NCBI GenBank assembly: GCA_910584405.1
Contig: CAJUAL010000004.1
Coordinates: forward strand, 53,710 to 117,709
DNA from: an uncultured Vampirovibrio sp.
Lineage (GTDB): Bacteria; Cyanobacteriota; Vampirovibrionia; Gastranaerophilales; Gastranaerophilaceae
Direction of reading: 5' to 3'
Length of the DNA: 64,000 bases
A program made the position numbers and the translations under genes. The notes under the pieces are model-generated. The model saw only the letters and a program-made list of their open reading frames with translations. It had not been told where the DNA came from and did no database searches. Shown piece by piece: positions 15,202 through 23,775 of this stretch. Position 1 is the first letter of the stretch, and each line of letters starts with the position of its first letter.

Positions 15202-15771
15202 ATGGATAAATTAAAAGAACTTGTAAAAAAAATCAGAATTGTTGATTTTATTATAGTTGCTTTTGTTGTTATTGCTTTAATGGTAGGTTTTGTTACTTAT
15301 AAGGGTTACAGACAGACTGCCGATAAAAAGATTGAAGCTACTTCAAATATCGTTTTTAAAGTCTATATGAGAGGTGTAACTTTCTCAGGTAAAGAAATTC
15401 CTATTAAAAAAGGCGAAAAAACTTTTATCAGTATCAGAAATGTTCCGTACTCAGATTTAGATATTTTGGATGTAAAAGCGGATAGACGTAAGATTGTTTT
15501 GCCGACTTTAAATTCAAAAAAAGTTGTAATAGTTGTTGAAGATGTATCACAACCTGATTTGTATGATGTTGTTGTTACGTTAACCGACAAAGCTAAGATT
15601 ACAAAAGACGGAGCTGTAGTTGGCGGTAATAAAGTTAAGTTAGGTTTGCCTATAACTTTAGAAGGGGTAGATTACAAATTTACAGGATCAGTTTCGGATA
15701 TCAAGGTTGTTGATACCGTTGTCGACGAAGCTTTGAATAAAGATATGAATACAACAGATGATGTTCAATAA
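15202..15771 (+). CDS. DUF4330 domain membrane-anchored protein
   Basis: The 189-residue protein has a short cytosolic start, one membrane helix (residues about 14-34) and a periplasmic beta-rich domain. Segments typical of DUF4330 are visible: IPIKKGEKTFISIRNVPYSDLDILDV, VVTLTDKAKITKDGAVVGGNKVKLGLPITLEG and YKFTGSVSDIKV. The family is common in cyanobacteria and its function is unknown. It lies 16 bp after the heptose kinase with AAGGAG before the ATG, and its end overlaps the O-antigen ligase-like gene by 14 bp, indicating translational coupling. Confidence 0.8.
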   Translation: MDKLKELVKKIRIVDFIIVAFVVIALMVGFVTYKGYRQTADKKIEATSNIVFKVYMRGVTFSGKEIPIKKGEKTFISIRNVPYSDLDILDVKADRRKIVLPTLNSKKVVIVVEDVSQPDLYDVVVTLTDKAKITKDGAVVGGNKVKLGLPITLEGVDYKFTGSVSDIKVVDTVVDEALNKDMNTTDDVQ

Positions 15772-17083
15772 AATTTTTAAATTTTCTCAAGGAAAGTTAA
15801 GTTATTTGTATGAAAACAGTTTGTTTTTACAAAATATCGACAAGTTTATTTTGCCGTTTATTTTGCTAACGCTTGGTGTTTCAACATTTATGATGTCTGA
15901 TGCGATTGGATTTTTCGGGTTAATCGTTATGTTTTTAACCTTGGTTAAAATGCTTACAAAACCTGATTCACGCGCAGAATTTAATCATTTTGAAGTATGG
16001 CTTGTAGCATATTTTATGATTGTTGTCGTAAGTTTGTTTGGGTCAACATTGTTTGCTTTGAGTTTGAAAGGCTTTTTTAAAACTTTCGTTTATGTTGGTT
16101 TTTATTTTTCTGTAGTTGTTTATCTTAAGGATAATCGTAAAGCTATACCGTGGCTTTTGGGAGCTATCGCTATTTGTACTGCTGGTGAATCAATTGTCGG
16201 ATTTTTACAAAGTTTTGTTCATCCTGAGGCTATTTCAACCTGGCAAGATACTTCAAGATTGAATCCGGAAGATGTATTATCAAGAGTTTACGGAACCTTA
16301 AAACCATTGAACCCGAATCTTTTTGGAGGGTATTTGGTTTGCGGTTTCCCTGCGGTGTTAGGTTCTGTTTTATATTTTGTTAATCGTAAGCATTTTAAGT
16401 TTGCAATCGGAGCCTTAATATTTACGCTTTTAAGTGTTTATACTATATTCCAAACAGGCTGCAGGGGAGCTTATCTTGCTTTAATGCTGATTTTTGGCTG
16501 CGCATTTTTGCTTTCTGCTAAATTTTTCTGGAAAACGTATAAAAAAATATACTTATCCGTAATTGGCGGAATTGTAGGATTGTTTTTATTTGCAATAACT
16601 TTTGTAGGAGCTTTAAGACACAGATTTTTATCAATTTTTGCGATGAGAAACGATTCATCTAATTCTTTCAGATTTAACGTTTACCATTCGGCTGTTGAAA
16701 TGTTTAAAGACAACTGGTTATTAGGTATCGGTGTCGGGAATAAAAATTTCCGTGAAATATACGGACTTTATATGAAAACAGGGTTTGATGCATTAAGTGC
16801 TTATAATATTTATCTGGAAACGGCTGTAGAAAGTGGAATCTTTGCTTTAATAGCATTTTTAGGGTTCCTGATAACTATGTCAATTAATGCAGTAAAATTT
16901 GTTCTTAATTCAACCGATAAAGAACAAATAATTTATATTGCAGTATCAATTATTGCGATATGGGCAGTAATGTTTCACGGGCTTGTTGACACAATATACT
17001 TTAGACCGCAATTGCAATTTATGTTCTGGACGTATGTTGCAGTAATTTCAACACTTCTTAGCAGCAAAACGCGCGAGGTCTAA
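15758..17083 (+). CDS. O-antigen ligase/IctB-family polytopic membrane protein
   Basis: A 441-residue protein with about ten hydrophobic segments. The region SRVYGTLKPLNPNLFGGYLVCGFPAV and the loop NSFRFNVYHSAVEMFKDNWLLGIGVGNKNF followed by YNIYLETAVESGI match the Wzy_C/WaaL superfamily and, within it, cyanobacterial IctB-like proteins. Superfamily members polymerise or ligate polysaccharide to lipid A-core; IctB was first linked to bicarbonate handling, which is doubtful in a non-phototroph. With the upstream heptose kinase, a glycan ligase role is more plausible. The 3' end overlaps the convergent gene at 17058 by 26 bp. Confidence 0.8.
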   Translation: MMFNKIFKFSQGKLSYLYENSLFLQNIDKFILPFILLTLGVSTFMMSDAIGFFGLIVMFLTLVKMLTKPDSRAEFNHFEVWLVAYFMIVVVSLFGSTLFALSLKGFFKTFVYVGFYFSVVVYLKDNRKAIPWLLGAIAICTAGESIVGFLQSFVHPEAISTWQDTSRLNPEDVLSRVYGTLKPLNPNLFGGYLVCGFPAVLGSVLYFVNRKHFKFAIGALIFTLLSVYTIFQTGCRGAYLALMLIFGCAFLLSAKFFWKTYKKIYLSVIGGIVGLFLFAITFVGALRHRFLSIFAMRNDSSNSFRFNVYHSAVEMFKDNWLLGIGVGNKNFREIYGLYMKTGFDALSAYNIYLETAVESGIFALIAFLGFLITMSINAVKFVLNSTDKEQIIYIAVSIIAIWAVMFHGLVDTIYFRPQLQFMFWTYVAVISTLLSSKTREV

Positions 17084-17498
17084 AACCACCGTAAGTTGTG
17101 GTACTGGTTATTGAGATACTGCTGCCAAATCCCATACCGAGTCCTGAGTAAAACCCTCCCGTGTAGAATCCGGGCATTGGGCAATAACACATACATAACG
17201 GTCGGTTAAAAAACATCCAAGGATTGCAGGCGCTTAAAATTCCGAGTGTCCCTATTGTGTTTGATACTGGGTTGCCGTATCCTGCGTACATATTAATTGT
17301 GTTGCCGATAGGGTTGCCCCAGCGCTGCATTCCGTATGCAACTTCGTTTCTTGCAAAGCCATTGGCAAGGTTTCCGAACAGATTACCCATAGCATACGAT
17401 GTCGGTACTCCGCTTTGTTTCTGTTCCAAATACGAAACACCCGACGCTAATGCGCAATTTATGTTGCTGAATATTCGCATATTTTCAGCGTAACCCAT
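17058..17498 (-). CDS. Hypothetical Gly/Asn/Cys-rich protein
   Basis: I do not recognise this 146-residue protein. It begins MGYAENMRIFSNINCALASG and has repeated small-residue patches (GNLFGNLANGF, GNPIGNTINMYAGYGNPVSNTIG) and a cysteine/aromatic C-terminus ending RPRAFCC. No clear signal peptide is present. GAGGAG precedes the start, and the 13-mer motif lies 27 nt upstream as in the gene starting at 3749. Its last codons overlap the O-antigen ligase gene on the other strand. Confidence 0.6.
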   Translation of the reverse strand: MGYAENMRIFSNINCALASGVSYLEQKQSGVPTSYAMGNLFGNLANGFARNEVAYGMQRWGNPIGNTINMYAGYGNPVSNTIGTLGILSACNPWMFFNRPLCMCYCPMPGFYTGGFYSGLGMGFGSSISITSTTTYGGFRPRAFCC

Positions 17499-17524
17499 GA
17501 TATCTCCTCGTTTATATACTTTTA

Positions 17525-17537
17525 TATATAAAGTATT
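17525..17537 (-). promoter_or_regulatory. 13-mer motif upstream of start 17498
   Basis: TATATAAAGTATT, identical to 3777-3789 and 13649-13661, inside a near-palindrome (ATACTTTTATATATAAAGTAT without the last base match). Distance to the ATG is 27 nt. Confidence 0.5.
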
Positions 17538-17704
17538 TAATTAATTATTAATTGACATATATTTTGTAAATATTAAGTTATGTTAATAAAGTCTTATTTA
17601 AAAATTAGTAATTAAGATAATATTTTTTTGTACATTGAGGTGATTATTTTGAATGGTGCAATTATTACAATTCATATATAAAGACTTAGTGGAGTAAAAT
17701 TATT

Positions 17705-18013
17705 ATGTTTATTGGAAATAGTTGTAATGATTGCAATAGATACAATCGTTTGGAAATGAAAAATATTGATCAAAACATTTTACCTTGGCTTGAAGATGTT
17801 ATAGAAGAAAATAACAGCAAAATCGAGCGAAAGGAATGGAAAAGTAAGTACAACAGTTATGTTGTATATGATTATGAACCGTTTTGTACCGAGGGATTTG
17901 AAATAAACCTTGTTATAACCTCGCGTGATGATTCGTATTTGAATTTTATTAAGTATTTGTATGATGAAAAAGTAAGTACAATAGAATATTTGAATAATTG
18001 TATTACTATATGA
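17705..18013 (+). CDS. Hypothetical protein
   Basis: An unrecognised 102-residue acidic protein starting MFIGNSCNDCNRYNRLEMK. It has two cysteines in C-N-D-C near the N-terminus, a charged middle and no signal peptide or membrane helix. A Shine-Dalgarno GGAG lies 10 nt before the ATG, which supports translation. A 16 bp perfect hairpin follows at 18026. Its composition is as AT-rich as its surroundings. No function can be proposed. Confidence 0.55.
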   Translation: MFIGNSCNDCNRYNRLEMKNIDQNILPWLEDVIEENNSKIERKEWKSKYNSYVVYDYEPFCTEGFEINLVITSRDDSYLNFIKYLYDEKVSTIEYLNNCITI

Positions 18014-18025
18014 TAGCAAATATGA

Positions 18026-18060
18026 GGCGCGAAATTTTTATTTAATAAAAATTTCGCGCC
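18026..18060. terminator. Perfect 16 bp hairpin between convergent genes
   Basis: GGCGCGAAATTTTTAT and its complement with a 3 nt loop, between the hypothetical gene and the zinc-ribbon gene. The T-run lies inside the stem rather than after it, so it is a plausible but atypical bidirectional terminator. Confidence 0.55.
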
Positions 18061-18095
18061 AATAGAAAATTTATATAAATGTATGTTAAAGAAGA

Positions 18096-18368
18096 CTATT
18101 CTTCAGGTTTTTGGAAACAGTCTTTGCAGAATACTTCTCTACCTGGAACAGGTTTGAAAGGTACCTGTGTTTGGGCACCGCATTTAGAACATACTGCATC
18201 ATACATTCTTCTGCCTCTTCTGTTGTTTTTTCTACGTGCAGTTCTGCATTCAGGGCATCTTTTCGGTTTGTTAACCAAGCCTTTTTCTGCATAGAATTCT
18301 TGTTCCCCTGCTGTGAAGATGAATTCTTTTCCGCAATCTTCACATACTAATTTTTCGTCTTCGTACAT
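18096..18368 (-). CDS. Zinc-ribbon protein with four CxxC pairs
   Basis: The 90-residue protein holds four CxxC knuckles: C9/C12 (CEDC), C38/C41 (CPEC), C60/C63 (CSKC) and C81/C84 (CKDC), so two zinc ribbons. The first matches probable zinc-ribbon proteins (LVCEDCGKEFIFTAGEQEFYAEKG) and the second the CxxC family (YDAVCSKCGAQTQVPFKPVPGREVFCKDCF). A basic linker RRKNNRRGRR separates them, suggesting nucleic-acid or ribosome contact. ATG follows AGGAG. The role is unknown. Confidence 0.8.
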   Translation of the reverse strand: MYEDEKLVCEDCGKEFIFTAGEQEFYAEKGLVNKPKRCPECRTARRKNNRRGRRMYDAVCSKCGAQTQVPFKPVPGREVFCKDCFQKPEE

Positions 18369-18518
18369 TGTTTTTCTCCTGATTTTGTACTTAGGTTAAA
18401 TAAATAACCGTTGTGTATATCATTCTATTGTACACTATTTTTGGAATATTGCAAGCCCTCTTAGCATGTGGCGGGTATTAATTACGTAAAAATTGCTTAA
18501 AAGTTACGATTGTTAATA

Positions 18519-18547
18519 TTGAAAAACAACAGCGTTTTTGGTATTAT
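18519..18547 (+). promoter_or_regulatory. Promoter of the yebC operon
   Basis: TTGAAA (18519-18524), 17 bp, TATTAT (18542-18547), about 36 nt before the yebC ATG at 18583. Confidence 0.6.
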
Positions 18548-18582
18548 CAGCTCAGAGGAATCAGATAACAAAGAGGTTAAAA

Positions 18583-19332
18583 ATGTCAGGACATTCAAAG
18601 TGGTCAACAATTAAACACAAAAAGGCAAAAACAGATTCACAACGTGCAGCTGTGTTTCAAAAATATTCAAGAGAACTAATCGTATCTGCAAGACTTGGCG
18701 GACCTGATCCTGCGGGAAACTTCCGTTTAAGAACAGCTATCGAAAAAGCTAAAGCTGCAGGTCTTCCTAACGATAATATTAAACGTGCAATCGATAAAGG
18801 TGCAGGTAACGGAGCTGCCGATAATTATGAAGAATTGACATACGAAGGTTATGCAGCAGGCGGAGTTGCTGTTGTTGTCGATGCTATGACAGATAACAGA
18901 AATCGTACTGCAGGAGATGTTAGAAGTATCTTTACAAAATTCAACGGAAACCTTGGTACAACAGGTGCTGTAAGCTGGATGTTTGATAAAAAAGGTTCAA
19001 TTGAATTTGATACGGATGTTGATTTTGATAAACTTTTTGAAGCTGCAATTACGCTTGACGCTGAAGACGTTACAGAAGAAGACGAATGCTACAGAGTTAT
19101 AACTTCTGTTGAAAACTTTCAATCAGTTGTAGAAGGCTTAGAGGCTGAAGGTTTCAAAAGTACAACAGCAGAATTTACAAGAATTCCGCAAAATAACGTT
19201 GAAGTAACAGATTTAAAAACTGCAACTTCTGTTATGAGATTAATAGAACGTCTTGAAGAATTGGATGATGTTCAAAATGTTTACGCAAATTGCGACATCC
19301 CTGATGAAATCGCTGAACAGGTTGAGGTTTAG
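18583..19332 (+). CDS. yebC: YebC/PmpR family regulatory or translation factor
   Basis: The 249-residue protein begins with the family signature MSGHSKWSTIKHKKAKTD and contains NIKRAIDKGAG and YEGYAAGGVAVVVDAMTDNRNRT. YebC proteins are cytosolic three-domain proteins described as transcriptional regulators and more recently as factors that help ribosomes through difficult sequences. The start is ATG 18583, with GAGG before it; a longer reading from 18538 overlaps the promoter and is rejected. It is first in an apparent operon with a diguanylate cyclase, tsaE and tsaB. Confidence 0.93.
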   Translation: MSGHSKWSTIKHKKAKTDSQRAAVFQKYSRELIVSARLGGPDPAGNFRLRTAIEKAKAAGLPNDNIKRAIDKGAGNGAADNYEELTYEGYAAGGVAVVVDAMTDNRNRTAGDVRSIFTKFNGNLGTTGAVSWMFDKKGSIEFDTDVDFDKLFEAAITLDAEDVTEEDECYRVITSVENFQSVVEGLEAEGFKSTTAEFTRIPQNNVEVTDLKTATSVMRLIERLEELDDVQNVYANCDIPDEIAEQVEV

Positions 19333-19335
19333 AAT

Positions 19336-20562
19336 TTGTTAGAAAAGCTTGAAAAACTTTCAAAAGTTCTTAATGAAAGTTACAGTGAGAAATCGCTTAA
19401 CTCGTCATTAGGGACTTTTTTTCTGAAATTTTTCGGGATTGAAGATTTTTCAATTAATATGGACAACAGTTCATCTGCAATCTATAGTTATCCTATATAC
19501 AAACACAAAAAACATATAGGAAATCTTGAATTTTCAAAGCAAACAGAAGATTTAACACAATTTTTAGATCTTGCAGCTCCGTTTATTTCGCTAAAAGTTC
19601 AGAATATTATTCTGTCTGAAAAAATGCAGAAAAATATTAACTTCCACGAAACAATGAAGAATATTGCAAAAATAATCGAAACTCAGTACGAACTGAATTA
19701 TGTAATCCCGATTATTGGTGAAATGTTAGACAAGTTTTTTGAAAATAACCTGATTTATTTGTTTTTAAAAATCGAAAGTACAGGAAACAATGTATTAGTT
19801 TTCCCAAGCGCATGCAATGATAAATATATTATGCAAAACGCAAACCGCGAAAAGCTTCAACAAGTTTCCGATGATAAAAAGACGCTGATGCTTCCATTGA
19901 AAAGTGAAGGAAAAGAGGTTGGAGTAATTGCGGCAAAAAGTACAAATGAAGAGATTTCTGCAAAGGATATTGAATACTTAACGCAGCTTGCCTCACAAAT
20001 TGCAACTACAATAAACAGGGCAAATGTGTACGCAGAAATTCTCAAACACGCAACTCTTGATGCGTTGACAGGATTTTATAACAGACGTCAGCTTGAAGAA
20101 CGTATAAAACAGGAAGTTTCTAACGCTAAGCGTCAAAAGGCTCCGTTGTGCGGAATTATGACTGATATTGACTTTTTCAAAAGTGTAAATGATACCTATG
20201 GTCATGCAGTCGGAGATTTGGTGTTAAAAACTATTGCAAAAATTATCCGCGGTCAGTTGCGTGAATACGATATTGCAGGACGTTACGGCGGAGAAGAGTT
20301 CTCAATATTGTTACCGTTTACCAAAATTGAAGAAGCTCAAATGGTTGCAGAGCGTCTTAGAAAAACAATCGAAGACCGTTCGATTGATATTTCCAAAGTT
20401 AATCCTGATTCAGAGGTTAAAACACTCAATATAACTCTTAGCCTCGGGATTTACGAGATGAAAGAAAATGATAACGATGAGGATTTGTTGAAAAAAGCCG
20501 ACAAAGCTTTATATCAGGCAAAAAATACAGGTAGAAATAAGGTAGTAATTTACAATGAATAA
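19336..20562 (+). CDS. Diguanylate cyclase with GAF-like sensor
   Basis: The 408-residue protein has an N-terminal regulatory half and a C-terminal GGDEF domain. Residues about 100-240 resemble a GAF domain. The GGDEF part shows LTGFYNRRQLEERI, DIDFFKSVNDTYGHAVGD and the active site RYGGEEF (about residues 315-320), then LSLGIY and ADKALYQAKNTGRN. An active GGEEF predicts synthesis of cyclic di-GMP. No transmembrane segment is seen. The start is TTG 19336 with GAGG 8 nt before it, three bases after the yebC stop, and its end overlaps tsaE. Confidence 0.9.
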   Translation: MLEKLEKLSKVLNESYSEKSLNSSLGTFFLKFFGIEDFSINMDNSSSAIYSYPIYKHKKHIGNLEFSKQTEDLTQFLDLAAPFISLKVQNIILSEKMQKNINFHETMKNIAKIIETQYELNYVIPIIGEMLDKFFENNLIYLFLKIESTGNNVLVFPSACNDKYIMQNANREKLQQVSDDKKTLMLPLKSEGKEVGVIAAKSTNEEISAKDIEYLTQLASQIATTINRANVYAEILKHATLDALTGFYNRRQLEERIKQEVSNAKRQKAPLCGIMTDIDFFKSVNDTYGHAVGDLVLKTIAKIIRGQLREYDIAGRYGGEEFSILLPFTKIEEAQMVAERLRKTIEDRSIDISKVNPDSEVKTLNITLSLGIYEMKENDNDEDLLKKADKALYQAKNTGRNKVVIYNE

Positions 20563-21022
20563 ATATGAAAAAGTATGTAAAACACTTGAAGATACAAAAG
20601 ATTTAGCATATAAATTTGCAAAACTTATAGAAGATAAAGGTTGTTTTATTAACCTTTACGGAGAAATCGGAGCAGGAAAAACCGCGTTTGTAAAACTTGT
20701 TGCTCAGGCTATCGGGATAACCGAAAAAGTTACAAGTCCGAGTTTTGTTATCCTAAACGAATACCATAGCGCAAAAATTCCAGTTTATCACTTTGACCTT
20801 TACAGATTGGAAAATGAAGGGGTTAAAACAATAACAGATGAGCTTCGCGAATACTCCGAAGGTAAGCAGATAACGTTTGTGGAATGGGCTGAGTTTTCTC
20901 AAAACGAAATTCCGTTTAATCATATTAAAATTAATGTAACTTATGATGATAATGACTACAGAAAGTATTCATTTGTTGGTTTCGGACAAGATTGTATTGA
21001 TATTGTAAAAGGATTAGAATAG
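20555..21022 (+). CDS. tsaE: tRNA threonylcarbamoyladenosine synthesis ATPase TsaE
   Basis: The 155-residue P-loop protein contains INLYGEIGAGKTAFVKLVAQAIG (Walker A), VTSPSFVILNEYH, YHFDLYRL and VEWAE, all typical of TsaE. It works with TsaB and TsaD to put t6A at position 37 of ANN-decoding tRNAs. It overlaps the cyclase gene by 8 bp and its stop codon overlaps the GTG start of tsaB, so translation is coupled. Confidence 0.94.
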   Translation: MNKYEKVCKTLEDTKDLAYKFAKLIEDKGCFINLYGEIGAGKTAFVKLVAQAIGITEKVTSPSFVILNEYHSAKIPVYHFDLYRLENEGVKTITDELREYSEGKQITFVEWAEFSQNEIPFNHIKINVTYDDNDYRKYSFVGFGQDCIDIVKGLE

Positions 21023-21663
21023 TGAAAATTTTAGTTTTTGATACTTGTTTAGATAAAATGTATGTGACTTTAGCTGAAGATGATAAAATTTTATCATCAA
21101 AAATTGTCACCAATAAAGATAATAAATACCATTCAGCGTTTTTAATTTCAACAATAAAAGGAATTTTACAAGAAAATAATTTAACCCCGCAGGATTTAAA
21201 CGTAATAGGTACAAATATAGGGCCGGGAAGTTTTACCGGAATAAGAGCCTGCACAACTGTTGCAAGAATGATGGCGCAGCAGCTAAATATTAAAGCTGTC
21301 GGGGTTTCATCTCTTGAAATTATCGCAAAAATCAATGAGTCTGATAGACCGACACTTGTTGCATTAGATGCAAGAAAAAATTGCGCATATTTGTATAATA
21401 ATGAGGAAATTAAAGGTGCGGTCGGACTTGATGAAGTTAAGGAATTAATCAGTAAAAACGATTATTTTGTTATAACTGATGACAAGTTACATACAGCTTT
21501 AGGCGGAATCTCTTATCAGCAAGGCGAATATCAGCTTGGAGAAATTCTTGCAAAATTGACTTATGAAAAGCTTCAATCAGGTGAAAACAAATGGCAGGCG
21601 TTAAAGCCTTTATACATTCAGCCGCCCGGAGTCGGCGGAAATGTCGCGCATTTAGTAAAATAA
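21022..21663 (+). CDS. tsaB: tRNA threonylcarbamoyladenosine complex subunit TsaB
   Basis: The 213-residue protein starts MKILVFDTCLDKMYVTLAED and contains the TsaB signature IGTNIGPGSFTGIRACTTVARMMA, followed by GVSSLEIIA and a DARK motif (VALDARKNCAY). TsaB is an ASKHA-fold scaffold that dimerises with TsaD. The GTG start (21022) overlaps the tsaE stop in TAGTG, the same junction type as at 609-613. A strong terminator ends the operon. Confidence 0.93.
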   Translation: MKILVFDTCLDKMYVTLAEDDKILSSKIVTNKDNKYHSAFLISTIKGILQENNLTPQDLNVIGTNIGPGSFTGIRACTTVARMMAQQLNIKAVGVSSLEIIAKINESDRPTLVALDARKNCAYLYNNEEIKGAVGLDEVKELISKNDYFVITDDKLHTALGGISYQQGEYQLGEILAKLTYEKLQSGENKWQALKPLYIQPPGVGGNVAHLVK

Positions 21664-21674
21664 AACAAAGTATT

Positions 21675-21714
21675 AAAAAAGGGGCAATTCCTTACAGGAA
21701 TTGCCCCTTTTTAT
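21675..21714. terminator. Bidirectional terminator between tsaB and the SLH gene
   Basis: AAAAAGGGGCAATTCC and its complement with a TTAC(A) loop and T-runs on both strands, located between two convergent stop codons. Confidence 0.9.
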
Positions 21715-22860
21715 CTATTCAAATATCCATCCGTTTGTCAGGTCAACTTTTATCGGTTGTAAAAGTTTCATATTAGCAGTTCCTTCAGCAGGAATTTCTA
21801 ATTGTTCACCTTTAAATGCCCAACGAACGAACTTCATCCACCAATTACGGTCTTTTTTAATTTCACCGATTGCATTAAAGCCGGAAGTTTGGTCGTTTTC
21901 TGTTGTAATCAATGAGTTTTGAAGTACTAAAACTCCGTTTCTTACAAAATATTGACCTTTTCTAACATCAAGTAATTGACCTTTAAGGCTTGCGCCTTCT
22001 CTTATTAGAATAAATTTTTCTTTTGTAACATAGTTTTGAGGAACTTTAGCTGTATACATTGCACCGCCTTCTGAAGAACGTGTGCTGATGTAAGTGTTTA
22101 GCTGAATCGGTACAATAGTTCCTGCTGGGATTGTTCCTACACTGCCTTGAACTGTTGCGTTATCGATTACAAAACCTTCACCTGTTTTCTTTCTCATTGC
22201 TTCTGCAAGTTTCGCATTCGGGTTAAGTTTTGCTTGTTCCATCATTTTAAACAAAATTGCTGCAACTTCTGCTCTTGTAGCAGGTCTTTCTGCTTCTAAT
22301 GCTGCTTTTTGATCGCTTGGCATAACTACTACCATTCCTAAAATTTCTGCTTTGCCTGCAGGGATTAAGAACCATTCAGGAATTGTATTTGCGTCGATAT
22401 AAGCTTTTTCTAAAACTTCTTTAGCTTTTTGTGTGCTGATTGTTTCTGTAGTAAGTGCGTTAACAGCTACTGACATTGATTCTGCTCTTGATACAGAATC
22501 TTCAGGTCTGAATAATTCACCTGATTTTTCGCAGGAAATTAAATCAAAATAAAGTGCTTTTTGAATATCTTCATAAGCCCAATATTCTTCGTTAATATCT
22601 GAAAAATGTACAGGTTGTGCTACTTTTGTATGCTGTTGTCCTAAAGCTCTGATTGCCATTGCTGCAAATTCTGCTCTGGTTACATTTTCATCAGGTTTGA
22701 AGGTTCCGTCAGGATAACCTACGATTACGCCTTGTTCTGATAAAATTTTAATTTCTGCAGCAGCCCAATGATTATCCGAAACATCAGGGAAAGCCATTGC
22801 AGGGGCGATACCTAACGCTAAAACCATTAGTGATAATGCTGTTTTAAATAATTTCTTCAT
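21715..22860 (-). CDS. Secreted SLH-domain protein
   Basis: The 381-residue protein has a signal peptide (MKKLFKTALSLMVLALGIAPAMA) and an SLH domain at about residues 24-70 (FPDVSDNHWAAAEIKILSEQGVIVGYPDGTFKPDENVTRAEFA). A second repeat lies at about 85-130 (FSDINEEYWAYEDIQKAL) and a degenerate third around 165-210. The C-terminal half is beta-rich. In cyanobacteria SLH domains of outer-membrane proteins bind peptidoglycan-linked polysaccharide and tether the outer membrane; a similar role is likely. Shine-Dalgarno GGAGGG precedes the ATG. Confidence 0.88.
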   Translation of the reverse strand: MKKLFKTALSLMVLALGIAPAMAFPDVSDNHWAAAEIKILSEQGVIVGYPDGTFKPDENVTRAEFAAMAIRALGQQHTKVAQPVHFSDINEEYWAYEDIQKALYFDLISCEKSGELFRPEDSVSRAESMSVAVNALTTETISTQKAKEVLEKAYIDANTIPEWFLIPAGKAEILGMVVVMPSDQKAALEAERPATRAEVAAILFKMMEQAKLNPNAKLAEAMRKKTGEGFVIDNATVQGSVGTIPAGTIVPIQLNTYISTRSSEGGAMYTAKVPQNYVTKEKFILIREGASLKGQLLDVRKGQYFVRNGVLVLQNSLITTENDQTSGFNAIGEIKKDRNWWMKFVRWAFKGEQLEIPAEGTANMKLLQPIKVDLTNGWIFE

Positions 22861-23014
22861 ATTCCCTCCTTTTATTTTTCTAATTTAACATAACGTAAGG
22901 GTTTTTACAGCTTAAAATTATTATTTGTTAATTTCTGTTACATAATGCTGGCAATAAAATTTTTTACGGTGTTTAATATATTATCTTTAGTGTTTTTAAC
23001 TTTAGGGGTTTATT

Positions 23015-23704
23015 ATGAAAATTGATAAAGTGAATTACAAAAGTCCGACATTTGAAGCTATTCATCCGTCAAGGTATTTTATTAAATGTGAAGACGGTCA
23101 TTTTCGTCAGGTTACAAATCCTGATACAATAAGGACATTGCAAGGAAGGGTTGTAAAATGGTTAAACCAACCAATGCATGATGCTCAAAGAGTAATGGAT
23201 GGAAATCCCAGAAAGACTAAATCATCTGAAACTGCGGCTCAAAAAGCTATGAAAGAACGACTTATCAGGTTTTTTACAAATAATGACAGTGATTATAAGA
23301 AACGTCAGGTAGTAAGATCTGTATATTTAAGCCCTAAAGGAAGAGAAAGTGTAAGTCCGTACGTTTTGACGGGAGATACGGTTGATCTAGCCGGAGATGG
23401 CAAGCCTATCGGAAAAGTTCACGGAAATATAAGAGAAGCAAGAGAGTATATGAGAACTTATTACGGAATAAGTGAAGAACAGGCAAGCCGTTATGTTTCG
23501 GCATCTGATGCTAACAGGTTATCTCAAGCAAAAGCCGATTATCACAGACAATCGGAAGATTGTGTTCGCAAGCTTATGCAGGATGAAAATGTTGATCGTT
23601 CAACTATTAATTTTTATTTTGAACCCGTAATAGGTAAAAAATCTAAAAATGGTGTTAAATTTAATCTGCTTAATGCTATTTTTCAAAAAATTATGATTCA
23701 GTAA
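23015..23704 (+). CDS. Hypothetical protein, N-terminal short-motif class
   Basis: I do not recognise this 229-residue basic protein. It begins MKIDKVNYKSPTFEAIHPSRYFI. The short polar N-terminus with an aromatic motif near residue 13 recalls FxG starts in proteins at 25974, 28841 and 61284. The rest is charged and mostly helical with many Arg/Lys, and no membrane helix is seen. AGGGG precedes the ATG by 8 nt. It may be cotranscribed with the MlaA-fusion gene 71 bp downstream. Confidence 0.55.
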   Translation: MKIDKVNYKSPTFEAIHPSRYFIKCEDGHFRQVTNPDTIRTLQGRVVKWLNQPMHDAQRVMDGNPRKTKSSETAAQKAMKERLIRFFTNNDSDYKKRQVVRSVYLSPKGRESVSPYVLTGDTVDLAGDGKPIGKVHGNIREAREYMRTYYGISEEQASRYVSASDANRLSQAKADYHRQSEDCVRKLMQDENVDRSTINFYFEPVIGKKSKNGVKFNLLNAIFQKIMIQ

Positions 23705-23775
23705 TAATATCCTGTTGTGTAATGTGTTTTCTTTTTTACGCCTCTACAATAATTCTAATCAGATGAGAGGAAAAA

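Noticed and set aside
18079..18350. Several overlapping frames over the zinc-ribbon gene
   Set aside because: Only the minus-strand 90-residue frame has four CxxC pairs and AGGAG before its ATG; the others are shadows.
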